DNA of 21,625 nt from an uncultured Rickettsiales bacterium (lineage in GTDB: Bacteria; Pseudomonadota; Alphaproteobacteria; Rs-D84), in assembly GCA_900549365.1 (NCBI GenBank), contig UROD01000010.1, positions 1-21,625 on the forward strand. The letters are read 5' to 3'. The notes under the pieces are model-generated. The model did no database searches. It was not told the DNA's origin and saw only the letters and a list, made by a program, of their open reading frames with translations. Positions within the stretch are counted from its first letter, which is position 1. Every line of letters begins with the position of its first letter. Below are positions 12,085-19,634 of the stretch, piece by piece. The position numbers and the translations under genes are program-made.

Positions 12085-14967
12085 ATGAGTGGAATAATTA
12101 AAATTCGCGGTGCGCGCGAAAATAATCTTAAAAATATCAATCTGGACATACCAAAAAATAAATTGGTGGTCTTTACTGGCGTGTCTGGGTCGGGAAAATC
12201 GTCGCTGGCATTCAACACCATTTATGCCGAAGGACAGCGTCGTTATGTTGAATCGCTGTCGTCGTATGCACGTCAATTCTTGGATATGCAGAAAAAGCCC
12301 GATGTTGATTTGATAGAAGGGTTGGCACCCGCGATTTCCATTGAACAGAAAACAACGTCGAAAAATCCACGCTCGACTGTTGGTACAGTGACTGAAATTT
12401 ACGATTACCTGCGTTTATTGTGGGCACGCATTGGTGTGCCACATTCGCCGGTGACGGGTTTGCCTATTAAATCCCAGACGATTGCCGAAATGGTCGATTG
12501 GACGATGAAAATTCCCGCTGGTACGCGAATTTATATCATGGCCCCATTGGTGCGCGAACGCAAAGGCGAATACAAGAAAGAAATAGCATTCTTGATAAAG
12601 CAGGGGTATCAGCGCGCCATTGTTGATGGCGAATTGTATGATTTATCGTCTGTGCCAGCGTTGGACAAGAATAAAAAACATAATATATTTGTAATTGTTG
12701 ACCGTTTGTCCATGCCAGTGGCGGACGCCGACAGCGGTGATGCGGACGAATTTCGCAGTCGTATGTATGCGTCGTTCGAAGGGGCATTGCGCCTTGTTCC
12801 TGGGTCAGTTTTGGTGCGTCGTTTGGACACAAACGAAGATACATTGTATTCCCAGAACTATGCGTGTCCGGTCAGTGGTTTTACCGTACCGAAAATTGAA
12901 CCACGTTTGTTTTCGTTTAATGCGCCATTGGGCGCATGTCCGTCGTGCGATGGTTTGGGCGTACAGTTGAATATGTCGCCAGATTTGGTGATTCCTGACC
13001 CATCTAAATCGATTCTGGATGGTGCAATCGCGCCGTGGTCACGTGGTGGAATGCTGAGCCAGTTTGACCATCTGTTGGACGCATTGCACAAAAAATACAA
13101 GATTCCATTATCTAAACCGTGGCACACATTGACCGCGGAACAAAAGAATCTGATTCTGTACGGCAGTGGTGATGAACCAATAAAAATCAACTGGAATGGT
13201 TTTGTTTATGAAAAACCGTACGAGGGCGTCATTCCGAATATAGAGCGTCGCTGGCGCGAATCGGAATCAGAGGCAATGCGGGCGGAATTGGCAAAATATC
13301 AATCAGAAAAACCATGCCCAATGTGTCACGGTAAACGTCTGAATATTCAGGCGTTGTGTGTCAAAATCAATGGATTTGATATTATGGACGCATGCGATTT
13401 GGCGGTGGATGATTCGCTGGCGTGGTTCACAGATTTACCAAATCATTTAACACAAAAAGAAAATGATATTGCGCGCGTTATCTTGCGCGAAATTACGTCA
13501 CGTCTGCAATTTTTGCAAAATGTTGGTTTGGGGTATTTGACGCTGTCGCGTATGGCGGGGACGTTGTCCGGTGGCGAGGCACAGCGTATTCGTTTGGCGT
13601 CCCAGATTGGCAGTGGGCTGTCTGGCGTGTTGTATGTATTGGACGAACCGTCAATTGGTTTGCACCAAAGTGACAATGATAAACTCTTGGAAACGTTAAA
13701 GATGCTGCGCGACAAAGACAACACAGTGATTGTTGTCGAACATGACGAAGATGCAATGTGGGCGGCGGATTATTTGGTTGATATTGGTCGTGGGGCAGGT
13801 GTCAATGGTGGTAATGTTGTTGCCGCCGGCACACCAGCACAAGTGATGAAATGCAAAGAATCGCTGACGGCGCAATATCTGACCGGCAAACGTAAAATCG
13901 AAGTGCCGAAAAAGCGTCGCAGTGGCAATGGCAAATCAATCACCATTGTTGGGGCACGTGGAAATAATCTGAAAAATATTGATGTGGAATTTCCGTTGGG
14001 TAAATTTATTGCGCTGACGGGCGTGTCGGGGTCTGGTAAATCGACATTGTTGTTGGACACGCTGTACCCTGCATTGATGCGCGCACTGTATAATTCCAAG
14101 ATTGAAATGGGGGCGCACGACATTATTCGTGGTATGGAAAATATAGACAAGGTTGTTGATATTGACCAGTCGCCAATCGGACGCAGTCCGCGCAGTAATC
14201 CAGCAACGTATACAGGTGTATTTTCAAATATTCGTGATTTCTTTGCCGGTTTGCCAGAGGCCAAAGCCCGCGGGTATACGTCTGGACGTTTTTCATTCAA
14301 TGTCAAAGGCGGTCGGTGCGAGGCCTGTCAAGGTGATGGCCAGATAAAAATTGAAATGAATTTCTTGGCCGATGTGTATGTTGAGTGCGATAAATGCCAC
14401 GGTGCGCGATATAACGAAGAAACACTGGCGGTTAAATACAAGGGAAAATCCATCGCAGACGTGTTAGATATGACGGTGGACGAAGCGTATCATTTGTTTA
14501 TCAATGTGCCCCAGATTTCGCGCAAATTGGAATTACTGAAACGCGTTGGGTTGGATTATATCAAACTGGGACAGAGTTCATTGGATTTGTCAGGGGGCGA
14601 AGCCCAGCGTATCAAATTGTCCAAAGAATTGGCGGCACGCAGCACGGGTCAGACGATTTATATATTGGACGAACCGACAACGGGATTGCATTTTGAAGAT
14701 ATCAAAATGTTGTTGTCTGTGTTGCATGAATTGGTTGACCAAGGCAATACGGTTATCGTTATTGAACATAACTTGGACGTAATAAAAACCGCGGATTGGG
14801 TTATTGATTTGGGGCCGTCTGGTGGTGCGGGCGGTGGTCGCGTAATTGCCACTGGTACACCAGAACAGGTGGCGGCCGTGCCCGAATCGCTGACTGGAAA
14901 ATATTTGCAACGGTATCTGGACAAATCGCGTACGGTAAAATACAATATTAAAACTACAAAGGAGTAA
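12085..14967 (+). CDS. uvrA: Excinuclease ABC subunit A
   Basis: UvrA is the damage-sensing ATPase dimer of nucleotide excision repair that loads UvrB. The 960-residue product is full length (about 940 is usual). It has two ABC halves. The first has Walker A GVSGSGKS (32-39), the UvrA-specific SYARQFL, a CxxC...CxxC zinc site (CPSCDG, CPMCHG), signature LSGGEAQRIRL and Walker B VLYVLDEPSIGLH. The second has Walker A GVSGSGKST (about 645), zinc module CEACQGDG...CDKCHGARY, signature LSGGEAQRIKL and ILDEPTTGLH. The start follows a -10 box by 7 nt. The downstream SRP M-domain gene has its ribosome-binding site inside the last uvrA codons, so they form an operon. Confidence 0.98.
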   Translation: MSGIIKIRGARENNLKNINLDIPKNKLVVFTGVSGSGKSSLAFNTIYAEGQRRYVESLSSYARQFLDMQKKPDVDLIEGLAPAISIEQKTTSKNPRSTVGTVTEIYDYLRLLWARIGVPHSPVTGLPIKSQTIAEMVDWTMKIPAGTRIYIMAPLVRERKGEYKKEIAFLIKQGYQRAIVDGELYDLSSVPALDKNKKHNIFVIVDRLSMPVADADSGDADEFRSRMYASFEGALRLVPGSVLVRRLDTNEDTLYSQNYACPVSGFTVPKIEPRLFSFNAPLGACPSCDGLGVQLNMSPDLVIPDPSKSILDGAIAPWSRGGMLSQFDHLLDALHKKYKIPLSKPWHTLTAEQKNLILYGSGDEPIKINWNGFVYEKPYEGVIPNIERRWRESESEAMRAELAKYQSEKPCPMCHGKRLNIQALCVKINGFDIMDACDLAVDDSLAWFTDLPNHLTQKENDIARVILREITSRLQFLQNVGLGYLTLSRMAGTLSGGEAQRIRLASQIGSGLSGVLYVLDEPSIGLHQSDNDKLLETLKMLRDKDNTVIVVEHDEDAMWAADYLVDIGRGAGVNGGNVVAAGTPAQVMKCKESLTAQYLTGKRKIEVPKKRRSGNGKSITIVGARGNNLKNIDVEFPLGKFIALTGVSGSGKSTLLLDTLYPALMRALYNSKIEMGAHDIIRGMENIDKVVDIDQSPIGRSPRSNPATYTGVFSNIRDFFAGLPEAKARGYTSGRFSFNVKGGRCEACQGDGQIKIEMNFLADVYVECDKCHGARYNEETLAVKYKGKSIADVLDMTVDEAYHLFINVPQISRKLELLKRVGLDYIKLGQSSLDLSGGEAQRIKLSKELAARSTGQTIYILDEPTTGLHFEDIKMLLSVLHELVDQGNTVIVIEHNLDVIKTADWVIDLGPSGGAGGGRVIATGTPEQVAAVPESLTGKYLQRYLDKSRTVKYNIKTTKE

Positions 14968-14971
14968 ATAT

Positions 14972-15481
14972 ATGTTTGGGTTTGGCAAAAAAAGGAAAGT
15001 AGATGTATCTGCGGCGACACCAGAAAACGTTGCAGCAACCGAAAAAGAATTAAAGCAGATGGAAGAAAAAATCCCATCTGGTATGAAAGAAACCGCCCAG
15101 CGTATGATGTCAGGTCAATTTGACATGAACGACATGTTGGCGCAATTAAAGCAGATTAAAAAGATGAGCAATTTCAGCGGTCTGCTGAAAATGGTGCCAG
15201 GGATGTCGGGTGCAGTCAGTGCAATGAAAGAAAAGATAAAGGACGGCAGTGTTGATGCACAGATTAAAATTCTGGAAGCAATGACACCCGCCGAACGCAG
15301 CGAACCAGACAAGGTTTTTGCCAATGCCAAGGCGCGCATTGCTGAAACCGCGGGTTGCACGGTGCGCGATGTTGAACACATCATCAAACAATATACAAAA
15401 ATGCGTCAACAGATGGCGTTGGTACAGCGTATGGGGGGAATGGAAGCCATCATGGAAAAAATGAAAAAACAAGGAAATTAA
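14972..15481 (+). CDS. Free-standing SRP54/Ffh M-domain protein (no GTPase domain)
   Basis: The 169-residue product matches only the methionine-rich M domain of Ffh, which binds SRP RNA and signal sequences. It has SGQFDMNDMLAQLKQIKKM, the finger-loop-like MVPGMSG, MTPAERSEPDK, and the RNA-binding helix-turn-helix ARIAETAGCTVRDVEHIIKQ, then a Met/Lys-rich end. The N and G (GTPase) domains, about 290 residues, are absent. The N-terminus is a new 45-residue charged stretch, MFGFGKKRKVDV onward. It has its own strong AAAGGAG and ATG, so it is not a simple truncation: upstream is intact uvrA with no remnant of the missing domains. It may be an SRP accessory protein or a diverged paralogue. Whether a complete ffh exists elsewhere is unknown. 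Confidence 0.8.
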   Translation: MFGFGKKRKVDVSAATPENVAATEKELKQMEEKIPSGMKETAQRMMSGQFDMNDMLAQLKQIKKMSNFSGLLKMVPGMSGAVSAMKEKIKDGSVDAQIKILEAMTPAERSEPDKVFANAKARIAETAGCTVRDVEHIIKQYTKMRQQMALVQRMGGMEAIMEKMKKQGN

Positions 15482-15484
15482 AAA

Positions 15485-15784
15485 ATGAAAATAAATTGGA
15501 AGAAAATTTTTAACTGGGACATTCAAAGTGTCTCGTATATGGATTGTCGCGTAGAACCAATGTGGCGTGATAAAAATGGCGTTCGTCATGGGGGCTCGAT
15601 TCGTTCATTATCGTTTTGTGTGAACTATGTTCATCATGGCCAGCGCAAGTTTGTGTTTGATGGTAATGATGAACATTTGTACACAACGTACGGTAATCCT
15701 GTTTTGGCCGCCAATGCTGTCCAGAAAACGTACATTGATGCAATGATGCGTCAGCGTGCACGCAAGGCCGCAAGAATGCGCTAA
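15485..15784 (+). CDS. Small hypothetical protein in the uvrA operon
   Basis: I do not recognise this 99-residue protein. It is basic and aromatic, with WKKIFNWDIQSVSYMDCRVEPMW at the start. A probable beta-rich middle (SLSFCVNYVHHGQRKFVFDG) and a helical, very basic end (MRQRARKAARMR) follow, which suggests nucleic-acid contact, though that is inference. There is no signal peptide or membrane helix. The start is 3 nt after the M-domain gene's stop, with AAGGAA 9 nt upstream, and rlmE follows 8 nt later. Such tight packing supports a real gene translated with its neighbours. Confidence 0.72.
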   Translation: MKINWKKIFNWDIQSVSYMDCRVEPMWRDKNGVRHGGSIRSLSFCVNYVHHGQRKFVFDGNDEHLYTTYGNPVLAANAVQKTYIDAMMRQRARKAARMR

Positions 15785-15792
15785 GTTATAAT

Positions 15793-16452
15793 ATGAAAAT
15801 ACTTAACAAGAAAATTGCTGCACATAAATCATCGGTCGCGTGGCTGCAACGTCAGGCGTCTGACCCTTATGTTGCGCGCGCCCATCGTGATGGTTATCGC
15901 GCGCGTGCGGCGTACAAACTGATTGAAATGGACGAACGGTTTCATTTCCTGAAAAATGGTCAGGTTGTCGTCGATTTGGGTGCGGCCCCAGGGTCGTGGT
16001 CGCAATATGTAATGCGTACATACCCGCGGTCGCGTGTGTTTGCAATGGACTTGTTGGAAATTACGCCAATCAATGGTGTGGAATTTTATCAGGGTGATTT
16101 TACAACAGATGCTGCGCTGGATTGGCTGGTTCAGAAATTAGATTTGCCGACTGATGCGGCGCAAAATGGCACGGTTGACGTGGTTTTGTCTGATATGGCA
16201 CCGAATACGGTTGGACATAAAAAGACCGATCATTTGCGTCAAATGGTGCTGTTGGAATATGCATTTGATTTTGCGCAGCGTGCGCTAAAACACGGTGGCG
16301 TGTTTGTTGCTAAATCGTTTACGGGTGGTACAACCGGCGAACTGATTAAACAAATAAAGTCAAAGTTTGATGCGGTGCATCATATAAAACCGCCTGCATC
16401 GCGCAAGGACAGCGTTGAAATGTTCATTGTTGCAATCGGATATCATGGTTAA
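15793..16452 (+). CDS. rlmE: 23S rRNA 2'-O-methyltransferase RlmE (FtsJ/RrmJ)
   Basis: RlmE methylates the 2'-OH of U2552 (E. coli numbering) in the ribosomal A-loop late in 50S assembly. The 219-residue product has the usual length (209 in E. coli). It has RARAAYKL with K42, SAM motif I VVDLGAAPGSWSQ, SDMAPNTVG with D134, FVAKSF with K174 and SRKDSVEMF with E209. This is the complete K-D-K-E tetrad. No Shine-Dalgarno sequence precedes the ATG. It lies 8 nt after the small upstream gene, and a TATAAT sits directly before the ATG (15787-15792), too close to act as promoter for this start. It closes the uvrA operon. Confidence 0.96.
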   Translation: MKILNKKIAAHKSSVAWLQRQASDPYVARAHRDGYRARAAYKLIEMDERFHFLKNGQVVVDLGAAPGSWSQYVMRTYPRSRVFAMDLLEITPINGVEFYQGDFTTDAALDWLVQKLDLPTDAAQNGTVDVVLSDMAPNTVGHKKTDHLRQMVLLEYAFDFAQRALKHGGVFVAKSFTGGTTGELIKQIKSKFDAVHHIKPPASRKDSVEMFIVAIGYHG

Positions 16453-16456
16453 AAAA

Positions 16457-16480
16457 AACGCCCACATGGGGCGTTTTTTA
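16457..16480. terminator. Bidirectional terminator between rlmE and rnhA
   Basis: AACGCCC (16457-16463) pairs with GGGCGTT (16469-16475). A-run before and T-run after make it usable from both sides. Confidence 0.9.
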
Positions 16481-16486
16481 TAAGGG

Positions 16487-16915
16487 TTATTTTAATTTTT
16501 CGGCGGCGGTGCGTGCCAATTCATCACAACGTTCATTCATTTCGTCGCCGTTGTGACCGCGTACCCAATGCCAATGAATTTTTATTGCACCCGACAGTGC
16601 GTCCAGTTGCATCCATAAATCCTGATTCTTGACGGGCTTTTTGTCCGCGGTGCGCCAATTATTTTTCTTCCAATTTTTCAGCCACGATTGCATGCCGTTT
16701 TTAACATATTGACTGTCGGTGTGTAATTCAATTTCGCTGTGCCGGTGTGCAGCGGTCAACGCGCGAATTACCGCCATCAATTCCATACGATTATTGGTTG
16801 TGTCGCGTTCGCCACCACTGCGTTCAGCGGTGTTTTGTCCGTTTGTTGCCACAAATGCCCATCCCCCTGGGCCAGGATTCCCAAGGCAACTGCCGTCTGT
16901 CCATATTTTTAACAT
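16487..16915 (-). CDS. rnhA: Ribonuclease HI
   Basis: RNase HI cuts the RNA strand of RNA-DNA hybrids and so removes R-loops and Okazaki primers. The 142-residue product has the normal length (155 in E. coli) and the full catalytic set: D7 in IWTDGSC, E45 in NNRMELMA, D67 in LHTDSQYV and D131 in RCDELA. The loop histidine H121 is in WVRGHNGD. The basic handle segment WLKNWKKNNWRT is present. ATG 16915 (MLKIWTDGSC) matches the family; further upstream in-frame ATGs extend into the tkt promoter region. CAAGG lies 9 nt upstream. It is divergent from tkt. Confidence 0.96.
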   Translation of the reverse strand: MLKIWTDGSCLGNPGPGGWAFVATNGQNTAERSGGERDTTNNRMELMAVIRALTAAHRHSEIELHTDSQYVKNGMQSWLKNWKKNNWRTADKKPVKNQDLWMQLDALSGAIKIHWHWVRGHNGDEMNERCDELARTAAEKLK

Positions 16916-16937
16916 TTTATTCAACCTTGTTTTGTGA

Positions 16938-16968
16938 TATAATAGCATAAAATGAAATTTAATGCCAA
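16938..16968. promoter_or_regulatory. Overlapping divergent promoters for tkt (+) and rnhA (-)
   Basis: Plus: extended -10 TGATATAAT (TATAAT 16938-16943), with 8 nt to the tkt ATG at 16952 and no good -35. Minus: TTGGCA (16968-16963), an 18-nt spacer and TATTAT (16944-16939), with a start about 16932 and an rnhA leader of about 17 nt. The rnhA -35 lies inside the first codons of tkt. Confidence 0.55.
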
Positions 16969-18736
16969 ACAATTAGCAGAAATGTCCAAGAGTGTCCGCG
17001 CATTTGCGTTGGACGCGGTGCGTCGCGCGCGGTCGGGACATTTGGGAATTGTGCTGGACGCCGCCGATATTATCACAATAATTTATGCAAATTTCCTGCG
17101 GCGCGGTCAGGACAGATTTGTCTTGTCTGCGGGTCATGGCAGTGCTTTGTTATACGCCACGTTGAAATTGGCGGGCTATGATATCGGTGAACTGGAATCT
17201 TTTCGTACTATTGGTGGATTACCTGGGCACCCAGAATACGGCATTGATGGCGTAATGGCGACAACTGGGCCACTGGGACAGGGGGTTGGTAACGCGGTCG
17301 GTATGGCGTTGGCGGCCAAAATTCAACAGAAAGATGAAATGGTTTATTGTCTGTGTGGCGACGGCGATTTATCCGAAGGTGTTGCGTCCGAAAGTATCGC
17401 GTTTGCAGGACGTTATAAATTAAACAACTTGGTTCTGTTGTGGGACGATAATAATGTCACCATTGATGGTGCAGCGTTGACCGATGTTGATGTTCCTGCG
17501 CGTATGCGGGCGGCGGGCTGGCGTGTAATATCTGTGCGTGGCGATGATTTTGATGCGTTGGATGGGGCATTATGCGCGGCGTCAACGTCTGATGTGCCGA
17601 CATTTGTGCGTTGTCGCACGGTGATTGGACGCGGGTCGTCATTGGCGGGACAGCCGGCGGCACATGGTTTTGCGTTATCTGATTCGGAATTGTTAAAGTT
17701 GGTTGCAGGATTCATTTCGCCGATGGGCGAACGTCTGTGGCAATCAGTTGCGAAAAATGCCAATGCGAAATATGTTTTGAATCAACCTGATGTCAGTGTG
17801 GCTGATATGCCAACGTTGGATTGCGACAAAGATATTTCAACGCGCGAACTGTCAGGAATTTATTTGCAATCTATGATTGCGGCGGGGGTGCGCTTGATTG
17901 GGGGCAGTGCGGATTTATCGCACAGCACCAATGCAAAGACATCTGCGCACCACGATATTACACCGACGGATTTTAACGGCAATTTTATAAATTATGGTGT
18001 GCGTGAACACGCAATGGGCGCGATAATGAATGGACTGGCGGCATCTGGCATGCGTCCGTATGGTTCAACGTTTTTGGTATTCAGTGACTATTTGCGTCCC
18101 AGCATTCGAATCGCGGCGATGTCGGGGTTGCCGGTAATTTATGTATTCACACACGACAGTGTATGTGTTGGCCCAGATGGTCCAACACACGAACCGATTG
18201 AACAGTTGCCGTCGCTACGCTTAATACCGCACCTGAATGTTTATCGCCCATGCAACGGGGCCGAGGTTGCGTACGCGTGGCGTATGGCGGTGTCTGATAC
18301 GAATTGTCCGTCGTGCTTGATTTTGTCGCGCCAGAAAATACAGCAAATTTCAACACCAGACAACGCCGATATTTCACGTGGTGGGTATGTAATATATCCG
18401 GCGGCGACGCGGCGCGTGCGTGCAACATTGTTGGCTACCGGCAGCGAAGTGCCACTGGCGGTTTCTGTCGCCCAAATGTTGGGGCCAGATGTTCAGGTTG
18501 TCAGTGTGCCGTGTGTCAGTGAATTTCGCGCCCAAGATGATAAATATAAACAAAAAATCTTGCGCGGGTATGTTGTCGCGATTGAGGCCGCGGCATCTGC
18601 CCCGTGGTTTGAATTTGCAGATGCGGTTGTTGGCATTGACAGATTCGGTTTGTCGGGCGATGGTGCGGCGGTATATCGTGCGATGGGCTTTGATGTAGAT
18701 GCGATTGCGCGCGACATTGCCGAAAAAATAAAATAA
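16952..18736 (+). CDS. tkt: Transketolase
   Basis: Transketolase moves two-carbon ketol units between sugar phosphates in the pentose phosphate pathway using thiamine diphosphate. All three domains are present in 594 residues, shorter than the usual 650-670. Landmarks are SGHLG (29-32; family SGHPG), GPLGQG (106-111), the ThDP/Mg motif GDGDLSEG (136-143) with DDNN, GGSADL, and catalytic E352 in NYGVREHAMG. THDSVCVGPDGPTHEP and LILSRQK follow. The shortening is mainly in surface segments, for example after IIYANFLRR. The start is 8 nt after an extended -10 box with no Shine-Dalgarno sequence, so the mRNA is probably leaderless or nearly so. The metallopeptidase gene follows 11 nt after the stop. 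Confidence 0.95.
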   Translation: MKFNAKQLAEMSKSVRAFALDAVRRARSGHLGIVLDAADIITIIYANFLRRGQDRFVLSAGHGSALLYATLKLAGYDIGELESFRTIGGLPGHPEYGIDGVMATTGPLGQGVGNAVGMALAAKIQQKDEMVYCLCGDGDLSEGVASESIAFAGRYKLNNLVLLWDDNNVTIDGAALTDVDVPARMRAAGWRVISVRGDDFDALDGALCAASTSDVPTFVRCRTVIGRGSSLAGQPAAHGFALSDSELLKLVAGFISPMGERLWQSVAKNANAKYVLNQPDVSVADMPTLDCDKDISTRELSGIYLQSMIAAGVRLIGGSADLSHSTNAKTSAHHDITPTDFNGNFINYGVREHAMGAIMNGLAASGMRPYGSTFLVFSDYLRPSIRIAAMSGLPVIYVFTHDSVCVGPDGPTHEPIEQLPSLRLIPHLNVYRPCNGAEVAYAWRMAVSDTNCPSCLILSRQKIQQISTPDNADISRGGYVIYPAATRRVRATLLATGSEVPLAVSVAQMLGPDVQVVSVPCVSEFRAQDDKYKQKILRGYVVAIEAAASAPWFEFADAVVGIDRFGLSGDGAAVYRAMGFDVDAIARDIAEKIK

Positions 18737-18747
18737 TCCAAAAGAAA

Positions 18748-19455
18748 ATGTCAGAGTATGAATTTATTTCATCGTGGGGTGAACATATTCCCGTTGTAAT
18801 TGATACGCGGCGTGGCGTGCGCAATATAACACTGCGTCCAAAAACGCGACCCGTGCGCGAAATTCATATTACAAAGCCGTGGCTGGCAACCGCGTCGTCG
18901 GCATTACGATTCTTGGAACAAAAACGAAAGTGGGTCGAACGGATTTATGCCGCTGCGCCTGAAAAATCACATGTGCGTGTGGGTGATACAATTGAATTTC
19001 TGGGGCGGCGTGTAAAACTGGTGCACGATGCGTCGCGTCACGCCAATCAATTTATTGTGTGCGCGGATGGCGTGTGCACGCTGATTGTTGGTGGCGATGA
19101 TGATATGTTTGAACGTCGCGTGCGTGATTTTATAAAAGGTGAATTTCTGTCTGCGGCGCGCGCAATGATAAAAACCGCGCCACGTGAATTGTGGCCAACG
19201 CGCGTTGCCGTGCGCGACACGACCAGCCGTTGGGGCAGTTGTTCTTCAACCGGTACAATTTCCTTTTCGTGGCGGTTGGCGTTTGCGCCAACGGACGTAA
19301 TGCGGTATGTTATTATGCATGAATTGGCGCACAGGGTGCATATGAATCATTCGCCGGCATTCTGGGCAACGGTTGCACAACTATATGGCGACGGGGTGGG
19401 GCGCGCAAAGCGGTGGCTGACAGTGCACGGCGCGGAATTGCATGAATATTTCTGA
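18748..19455 (+). CDS. YgjP-type metallopeptidase-like protein (DUF45/WLM group)
   Basis: The 235-residue product fits the YgjP/DUF45 family of cytosolic zinc-metallopeptidase-like proteins (about 230-250 residues). An N-terminal beta part with RNITLRPKTRPVREIHI leads to the family block TTSRWGSCSSTGTISFSWRL (about 159-176). The zinc motif is HELAH (191-195), with a third ligand candidate H201 in MNHSPAFW. The family is widespread but its substrate is poorly known. It lies 11 nt after tkt with only a weak purine-rich site before the ATG, and is likely co-transcribed with it. No terminator separates it from the hisS leader promoter. Confidence 0.9.
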   Translation: MSEYEFISSWGEHIPVVIDTRRGVRNITLRPKTRPVREIHITKPWLATASSALRFLEQKRKWVERIYAAAPEKSHVRVGDTIEFLGRRVKLVHDASRHANQFIVCADGVCTLIVGGDDDMFERRVRDFIKGEFLSAARAMIKTAPRELWPTRVAVRDTTSRWGSCSSTGTISFSWRLAFAPTDVMRYVIMHELAHRVHMNHSPAFWATVAQLYGDGVGRAKRWLTVHGAELHEYF

Positions 19456-19464
19456 GGAAAATAC

Positions 19465-19498
19465 TTGAAAATCCGCAAATTTCGGCTAGTATCACATC
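19465..19498 (+). promoter_or_regulatory. Promoter of the hisS leader region
   Basis: TTGAAA (19465-19470), a 16-nt spacer and TAGTAT (19487-19492) are followed by 6 nt and the ATG of the leader peptide at 19499. Transcription should start at or next to that ATG. Confidence 0.7.
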
Positions 19499-19558
19499 AT
19501 GATTAAACGCGTAGTTATCTTTTTTGCACATCATCACGCCCTGTGGGGCGAATATTAG
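19499..19558 (+). CDS. Putative hisS leader peptide with three consecutive His codons
   Basis: The 19-codon frame reads MIKRVVIFFAHHHALWGEY and stops at 19556-19558. It lies 76 nt before hisS, directly after a promoter, and has CAT CAT CAC in tandem. Leader peptides rich in the cognate amino acid control amino-acid operons and some synthetase genes, such as pheST in E. coli, by ribosome stalling. Immediately after the His codons is a hairpin, CGCCC paired with GGGCG (19538-19551). A ribosome stalled on His would cover its left arm. A classical terminator-antiterminator set is not evident downstream, so the mechanism is open. The ATG is at the predicted transcript start, so initiation would be leaderless. 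It is too short to rule out chance on composition alone. Confidence 0.65.
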   Translation: MIKRVVIFFAHHHALWGEY

Positions 19559-19577
19559 CGTTTTGCATTTTTTATGA

Positions 19578-19583
19578 TATAAT
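19578..19583 (+). promoter_or_regulatory. Possible second hisS promoter (extended -10)
   Basis: TGATATAAT (TATAAT at 19578-19583) is a perfect extended -10 element, but the -35 position holds only TTAGCG. If used, it would start transcription about 19590, downstream of the His leader peptide, and bypass it. The short palindrome TGACAT/ATGTCA (19585-19600) follows. Confidence 0.4.
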
Positions 19584-19634
19584 TGACATTGATATGTCAC
19601 AGTTTTTCGTACTAAAAAACACAGGAATAAAAAA

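Noticed and set aside
14940..15000. Frameshifted or truncated full-length ffh
   Set aside because: The sequence upstream is the intact end of uvrA. No part of the NG GTPase domain occurs in any frame, and the M-domain gene has its own strong ribosome-binding site.
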